A program made the position numbers and the translations under genes. Below the pieces are notes generated by a model. The model was not told the origin of the DNA, made no database searches, and worked only from the letters and a program-made list of their open reading frames with translations. This document shows positions 58,261-64,000 of a stretch of DNA of 64,000 nt, in pieces. The DNA is from Armillaria gallica. Taxonomy: Eukaryota; Basidiomycota; Agaricomycetes; Agaricales; Physalacriaceae. Positions within the stretch are counted from its first letter, which is position 1; the number at the start of each line of letters is the position of its first letter. The DNA is taken from assembly GCA_037576215.1 (NCBI GenBank), contig JBANDB010000004.1:7192001-7256000 (forward strand), given 5' to 3'.

Positions 58261-61179
58261 GTCAGCGGGATGATTAGGTGAATTCCCTTTCAGTACAGAG
58301 TAAATATCTATACTTAGCCGAAGTGGGCCGCTGCGAGCATGGCAGGTACGAGTCCGAAATTGGTCCGAAAACCAGCCACCCTCTCACGAGCTGCTCACTT
58401 GGACCAGATGAAGATACACCGCCTCAAGTTTAATTCCATTACTTAATCTCCTTGAATGAACATAACTACACCCACAGAATCAGTACTGGCAGAGCAACAT
58501 CCCCCAAAGAATATGGATGACCATGACAAGTCACCTCTTTGGTGAGGAACATACTAACAAAATTGCTAACATCAAACAAAAGCACCAATATCATTTCATG
58601 GAGTTAGTAGTATATCTCCTAGAGCACGGCGTTAGGAGGAGGCGGGAAGCACTTGATCGACTAAAAACTCCTCCCTGAACCCCATTCCCAATATGACAAT
58701 ACAACATTTTTCAGCTTCCAGCGGAGGGAACGAGTTTTAGTCATGGTGCGTGCACTAGATGTTGTACCCGTACATTGAATGGAGGTGACAACAAGCCATG
58801 TGTACAACGTACATGCTGTTCACTGATCTCGGCATTGCATTCACTCGTAACCAGAAAGCTAACAGTGTGCTGTAGGAGTACCAGAATCGGGGAGAGGTAC
58901 ATGAGGCCTTCTTTCGCTGGGACAGCACTCACAGCCACAGCCTTCACAGATGTCTGATGTGTCGAAGAGGTTGTTTGTGTCGGGTGAATGGTGATTATGG
59001 GATGGGAGTATTATGAGAAATAAACACACGCTAATGACCTTTGCGCGTGCATCCTGTCATTGTCAAGACTTATAAAAGCAGTCATACAACTCTGAGCTAC
59101 CATCAGCTACATCCTGTCTAATGTTGACAACCCTTCGTCTGAAGCTCATTGCTGCTCTATATCGTGGTGCGTCTTGTAAAGCAAGACAGTTTAATTACAG
59201 AACAAATTGCAACAATGATATACAAAGCATACCATACAATGGAGTAAGAAAGCAGGTTCATTTTATTTACTGTTAGTGCGCATGGCAGGACTATCACTGC
59301 CTGCTGTGGTTAGTGGGCCCCATACATATTCTCACGGCGAACATGACCCTATGTTGCTGGTGGAGTTGAGCTTGCAGATCCTCCACTTTCAGGAGAATTT
59401 GCATGAGGTCAAGTGAAACTACAAAGAATTGTCAATGTCAGACCTGATTAAAAAACAGACATGAAACGTACCCAGGCATCAACATTCCCTGGCACCATTA
59501 ATATTCAGGATTCTTGAGCGCCAGGATTGAGGAGAGCATATTGAACATCCGTGCCACCAGAACTCCCAACAACCTTGTTTCCATTGACATTCCCATTCTC
59601 ATATTTGAAACCGCTTGCACCCATCTTCATATTATGCATCGCGTCTTCTAGCTCATTGCTGGGAGGGGCAAAGAGGTCGAAGGCAAAAATGGACCTCACC
59701 ATTGGATTCCCCGATGTCAAAAACAGGGGTGGTGAGGTCCAGATGGTGGTGGCTAGTCCATAGGGGTAGTTATAGGGTAGTGGCCATAGGGAAGCCTGGG
59801 AAGGGGTAGCAATAGCCAACAACAGTGGGCATCGGAGGTACAGGTGCACAGCAAAATCATGTTCCCCCACCTAAATAATGGTGATGCATGATTCTAGGAT
59901 GGCTGGGGCGTGTGGGTGGAGCGGGGAAGGCCGATGTTGAATTTCGGGGGGGTGGACGGCGGTGGGCAACCAAATCGTCGTACAGTGACGATTCTTGCAG
60001 CATTCGTGATGCCTGAGGGTCCTCCTTCGATGCCCAGAAGGGTGTGTCCATCATTGTTGTTGTTTGCTATTGGTGTCCTGATCTTGGTCCCACCATCCCA
60101 CTTGTGCTCTCCAGCCCTTCTACCTAGTCCATGTCTGTTTTCATTCAGTATCAGCCCTCCCTGGGATCGTGCTATATCCCTGCCTCATAGTAGAAATCCC
60201 CTGCAACCGTCGTCGTCATCCTGTTCAGCGTTGGCGTCCTGGTCATCAGTTGTTCATTTCGTGGAGCCTCCTGCATGCAGATGGTGGTCGATGTCAGACC
60301 CCTGGACATATTCTAAAATGTTGTAGTGTATGGAGTTTGTGTGTGGCGGCGATTGGCACGGATGTTGATGTGGGGGTTGCTCGGTCGGTCGGGATGGGGA
60401 TGGTGTCATATTTGTGGCCATGGCAGCAGTCGGCAGGGGTCATCATCAGCATTGGACTTGCTGGCATCATCATCATCGCCGTGTATGCATGGATCATAGC
60501 ACTGTCCCGAGTGATGGCTTACGCAGGGAGTGGGGGGAGGATAAAAGTAATCCGGGGCTCTTGGGGCCACCACATTTGCGCCAGATGCATAAAATGGACC
60601 TAAAAAGAAGAGTAAGTAACAGAATAATAAAATACACACCTTTTCATGTCCCATGAAACAGGCATGGGGGAGTGGACCATGCACTATTGAAGGTGGTAAA
60701 AGACAAGAATGGAATGGCATAGCCACTCGATTGGTCCTCGGTGCATCGGACCGTGGCAAGCGATGCATGTGTCCTCCACTCTATTCTCCCACTCCAAAGC
60801 CCGAAGATTTAGTGACATATACATATACTCTTTTATACATTCTACATACTATAAGCTTGAACAAAATGACTGTCTTCTAGTTTATGTAGCACAATTATAA
60901 TAATATTCCGAGGCTGAAAGACAATTGTTACCATAAAAGGGGCATTGTTTGTCACTGTTGAATTCTAAGGTAAAACTTAAAATGCAGGGTGCTGGGTCAA
61001 AATGCAGCGTAAAAGAACGAATCCTCGTAACTGCTGTTGTAGTTTGATGGGGTGAAGCACAAATGCTATAGATTTATCAAAACTAGTTCCAACTGTTGAG
61101 TGATTGGGGATAGTGTGTAGGGATAATGGGGATAATAGTGTGCTTGGTGAGATGTGTTTTATGAGAATGACATGGGTGT
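58261..61179. other. No confident gene
   Basis: Possible minus-strand low-complexity coding pieces at 59505-60100 and 60406-60768 (Pro-, Asp- and His-rich; CYDPCIHGDDDDAS) may belong to a spliced gene I cannot identify. The rest shows nothing recognisable. Confidence 0.35.
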
Positions 61180-61510
61180 GTTCAGAAATGGTAATGTTGG
61201 TAATAGTCGAGAATGGTAATGCGGCTTTGTGGATGGAATGGTAATATGGTGTGTAATTGGTGTCAAGAATGGTAATATTGGAGTGGTTGAGAATGGTAAT
61301 ACTGGGAATGGAAATGTAGCTGGTATTCGAGAATGATAATGTTGTGGATAATCGAGAATGGTAATATTGTTGGTTGGAGTCGAGAGTGGTAATTTCACTG
61401 GTTGGTAATGGGAATGGTAATATCGCTGGTTGGTGTTGGGAATAGTAATATTGCTGGGATTCGAGAATGCTAATGGTGTTGGTATTCAAGAATGATAATA
61501 TTGCTGGTAT
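61180..61510. repeat. Minisatellite, GAGAATGGTAAT-based
   Basis: About 13 degenerate units spaced mostly 23-29 bp, each around GAATGGTAAT followed by a TTGSTGGT-like spacer. The 170-codon minus-strand frame through it (Ile/Thr/Tyr-rich) is a consequence of the repeat. Confidence 0.75.
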
Positions 61511-63425
61511 CCAAGAATGGGTTTGTTAAGTTCTTGTAAAATCTCTTGAGGCACTGAAATATTCAGGTCTTGTAATCTTGTGGTGTAATCTGTGGGGTAA
61601 TTGTCTCTGAATTTTTCTACTCCTACTTTCACATATTTATACTATTCTACTGTTTGTATCTAGGTTTGTTCAATCCAGTGGTTGGCTGTGTTAGACCAGT
61701 GCCTATGACACTGGTTTTATGCAGTGTGTACTGACTTTAGCCTGTGTTCACACTGGTTCCTGCCTGTGTGAGTACTGGCTTGATCCTATGTTCTACATTT
61801 CTATTCCTTCTACACTCCTTCCTTCTTTACTAATATTCCCTTGTTAAGTCTGGCTTCAGCCTGACATCGCATCTCAGCTAACTTCATGTGAAACTGAGAC
61901 CCTGTACTCACACAGACGAGCAAGGCAATTAGTCAGGTTTAAAACTTGTTTTACGCAAGTCTAATTGCCGTGAGCACATACAAGTCGGGGTCTTTATCTA
62001 TTCCTGGCTCCAAGGACTGGGATCCTCATCAGAGACACTCAAACCTGGAAGTTGCAGTTCAGAGCATCAGCAGCACCTGAGGTTTAATGCATCCTCCTTC
62101 CACGACATGGCCTATCACGCCGGTATGATCAGTACTCCTATCTTCAATGATTATAAGACCTGGGGAGAACAGAGCTTCTGTTTCATCACTCTCACACTCT
62201 CCCCAGGTCTGTATTTCATTATTTTTCTGTAGTTATCTCTCTCACACTCTCCCCAGATAGAGTGTTACATCTTGAAGACTTCAAGGGGGTCCGAATATGA
62301 AAAAAAAAGACAGTGGGTCAATTAATTATTTTTGTGCATCAGCGCTGGACCTACCTACCTCCACGTGACCTATATGATGTCATTTCACCTAATATAGGTT
62401 TATTTTCACACTTTTTAGCCTATTTTCCATGCAAAAGTACCTGCATAATGGATATTCAATGTATTGAGCACAATTTGCATTCTATCAGACTCATACTTCA
62501 AATTAGTTCAATAAGTTGTCAATAAGGCATGACATCATCACAATGCAGTAAGCATCCATGCCCAAGAGTGTTGGTGAAGATGTTTGTAATACCAGCTATC
62601 ATATCCTCAGTAGTAAGTAGAATGTATTGTGGTATATATTGCATCATGATTCATTCAAAATATCCCTTAAAAACTTGTTTTTAGACCCTAACAGGAGGCA
62701 AGGGGGTCTCAGATTTTTTATAATTATACCCAGTCAGTTTTTTTTTAAAGCCCTCGTCAGACAGACCAACTGACTGCTGTGGGAATAACATACTCTGTAT
62801 GGGCAGAACATACGGTATTGGTAATCACACTGCCACCTGGTATACCACGTTGCTGGTCATAGCCAGTCCTCCCTGCTGGAAAGGGAGAACCAGCCTTTGC
62901 TGCAGATGACCTCTGCACCTTTCTGATGTCCCTTTGACCTCCTGGCTAAGCCATGGAGAGCTTGTATCTTATGCAAGGTGAGGTGAAGTCACTTTTTAAT
63001 ATAAATATAGTCAACTCATGCCATATAACACCTAATATACCCTCCAGAAACACAAAAAAATTTCCATAGAGATTTTTTTTAAAACAGCCTTGAAGGCGAC
63101 CAACCGACCAACCCGGTGTTCCAGAACAACAGTCCGGAACCCCCTTGACAGGAGGGGTCAACTTTTTTTTTTCAGGCCTGCCGGCCCAACCTACCTACCT
63201 ACCCAGTGTGCCGGGCCGACATCCCGGTACCCCCTTGGAAGACTTCTTTGTGTACCTGCCCTCCCATACCCTTCTTCAGACACTTGTCCTCCTGTACTTA
63301 CCACTTTAACTTCTTTTCCGACACAGTGGCAACTTTCCAAGTCCGAGCTTGGTTTTAATGTCTCCCTGTCTAGGCCTTTTGTTGAACTCATGTATTTCGC
63401 TCATGTATTACATACTCTTACCCAT
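61511..63425. other. No gene; homopolymer-rich and repeat-containing
   Basis: The word TCTCACACTCTCCCCAG occurs twice (about 62189 and 62233). T-runs and CCTACCTACC tracts are common. Similar AAGGGGGTC / CCCCCTTG segments recur at about 62285, 62699, 63145 and 63230. No gene supported. Confidence 0.4.
61867..61930. repeat. Direct repeat Y, copy 1
   Basis: Unit from CGCATCTCAGCTAACTTC through GTGAAACTGAGACCCTGT to GAGCAAGGCAATTAG. Second copy at 63482-63548. Confidence 0.75.
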
Positions 63426-63548
63426 ACTTGCGCAATAATCACTCACACTCAGGCCCTGTTGCTGATCTCAGGGCAGGGTCGCATCTCGGCTGGCTAACCT
63501 CATGTGAAACTGAGACCCTGTACTCACACAGATGAGCAAGGCAATTAG
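63426..63548. repeat. Adjacent direct repeats X and Y, second copies
   Basis: X (63426-63481) is followed without a gap by Y (63482-63548). The order in the window is therefore X ... Y ... X-Y, the arrangement of split direct repeats in Ngaro-type retroelements. Confidence 0.6.
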
Positions 63549-63807
63549 ATTTTCCTTTTAGTCTTTGTGATAGATACTACTTCACCCAAATGTATATCAT
63601 TTACAATTCCTTTTCAATGTGCTGCAAATTTTGAGTAGGTAAGACCTGCCCCTTCTTTCTGTCTCCTTCATCCATCTGTTCTCACTCTTTTTTCCTTTGG
63701 CAATAAATTCTGGTGTATTAAGAATTACTCCAAGATCTGTGCAAACTTGAGGTCTCTGAATCTTCTCACTATTTTTATGACAGGTTTCACTCAATTTATC
63801 CGGGCAC

Positions 63808-64000
63808 TAGGGATGTGCACTGTATCTGTACTACAGTGGCTACGTACGGTGGATACGGATACGGGTCCATACCGTGGGCACTTTTGACAACCCAAAATAT
63901 GGCCATATTCATACGGTTGAAGTACGGTTGTTGAGGGAATGGTAGGGGACTGTTCAATGTCATCAAGGTCTGTAATTATGATTTCAATGAAGCAAATTAT
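63808..64000. mobile_element. Probable end of a hAT-like element running off the window
   Basis: CTAGGGATGTGCA resembles hAT-type termini (compare TAGTGATGTGC at 36260) and is followed by a cluster of TACGG/ATACGG words (63845-63930), as in the subterminal arrays of the other hAT-like elements here. The other end and target duplication lie outside the window. Confidence 0.5.

Noticed and set aside
60977..61489. 170-codon minus-strand frame
   Set aside because: Product of the GAATGGTAAT minisatellite; no coding evidence beyond openness.
1..64000. CRISPR arrays, operons, ribosome binding sites
   Set aside because: The gene structure is eukaryotic (spliced genes); no regular repeat-spacer array exists.

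Overview
The window looks like an Agaricomycete (mushroom-type Basidiomycota) genome segment, and a TE-rich, repeatedly duplicated one. Signs of this are very short introns (about 50-60 bp, GT-AG), a GH76 gene with a C-terminal membrane anchor, a KDZ transposase, hAT transposons, a chromodomain Ty3/gypsy element, and a DIRS/Ngaro-like reverse transcriptase. No rRNA, functional tRNA, CRISPR or prokaryotic feature was seen. All calls come from reading the sequence; no database search was run.

Layout. 1-6180: 3' part of a decayed Ty3/gypsy element with a ~1.2 kb ACTAGT-rich insertion. 6.2-11.2 kb: small MITE, broken F-box gene, tRNA-like relics. 11.2-17.1 kb (block A): broken alpha/beta-hydrolase, a 1.2 kb hAT-like non-autonomous element, an intact-looking GH76 gene. 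17.1-22.7 kb: duplicated F-box gene pieces and tRNA-like relics. 22.7-27.3 kb: an intact-looking KDZ transposase gene and a three-exon companion ORF. 27.3-32.1 kb: nothing I can assign. 32.2-39.0 kb (block B): second copy of the hydrolase-GH76 block, carrying two solo LTRs and a hAT MITE. 39.5-43.7 kb: complete-ended hAT transposon. 45.6-49.3 kb (block C): third hydrolase copy plus a farnesyl-diphosphate-synthase fragment. 51.5-53.1 kb: intact MFS transporter. 53.1-56.3 kb: another F-box copy with a pogo-like MITE. 56.5-58.1 kb: DIRS-like RT/RNase H. 58-64 kb: dispersed direct repeats, a minisatellite, and what looks like the end of another hAT-like element.

Only three genes read through without a visible lesion: the GH76 gene, the KDZ transposase and the MFS transporter. 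All three hydrolase copies and all F-box copies are broken, each by different lesions. Because blocks A, B and C are paralogous, four insertions can be mapped against empty sites, with exact or near-exact target duplications.

The most interesting signal is directional decay. The GH76 copy of block B differs from block A largely by C-to-T and G-to-A changes at CpG, while the hydrolase a few kb upstream in the same block keeps its CpGs. The gypsy element's stop codons are nearly all TGA. This fits cytosine methylation of transposon-rich DNA with a boundary inside block B. A second theme is that each hAT-like element fills its ends with its own short repeat word.
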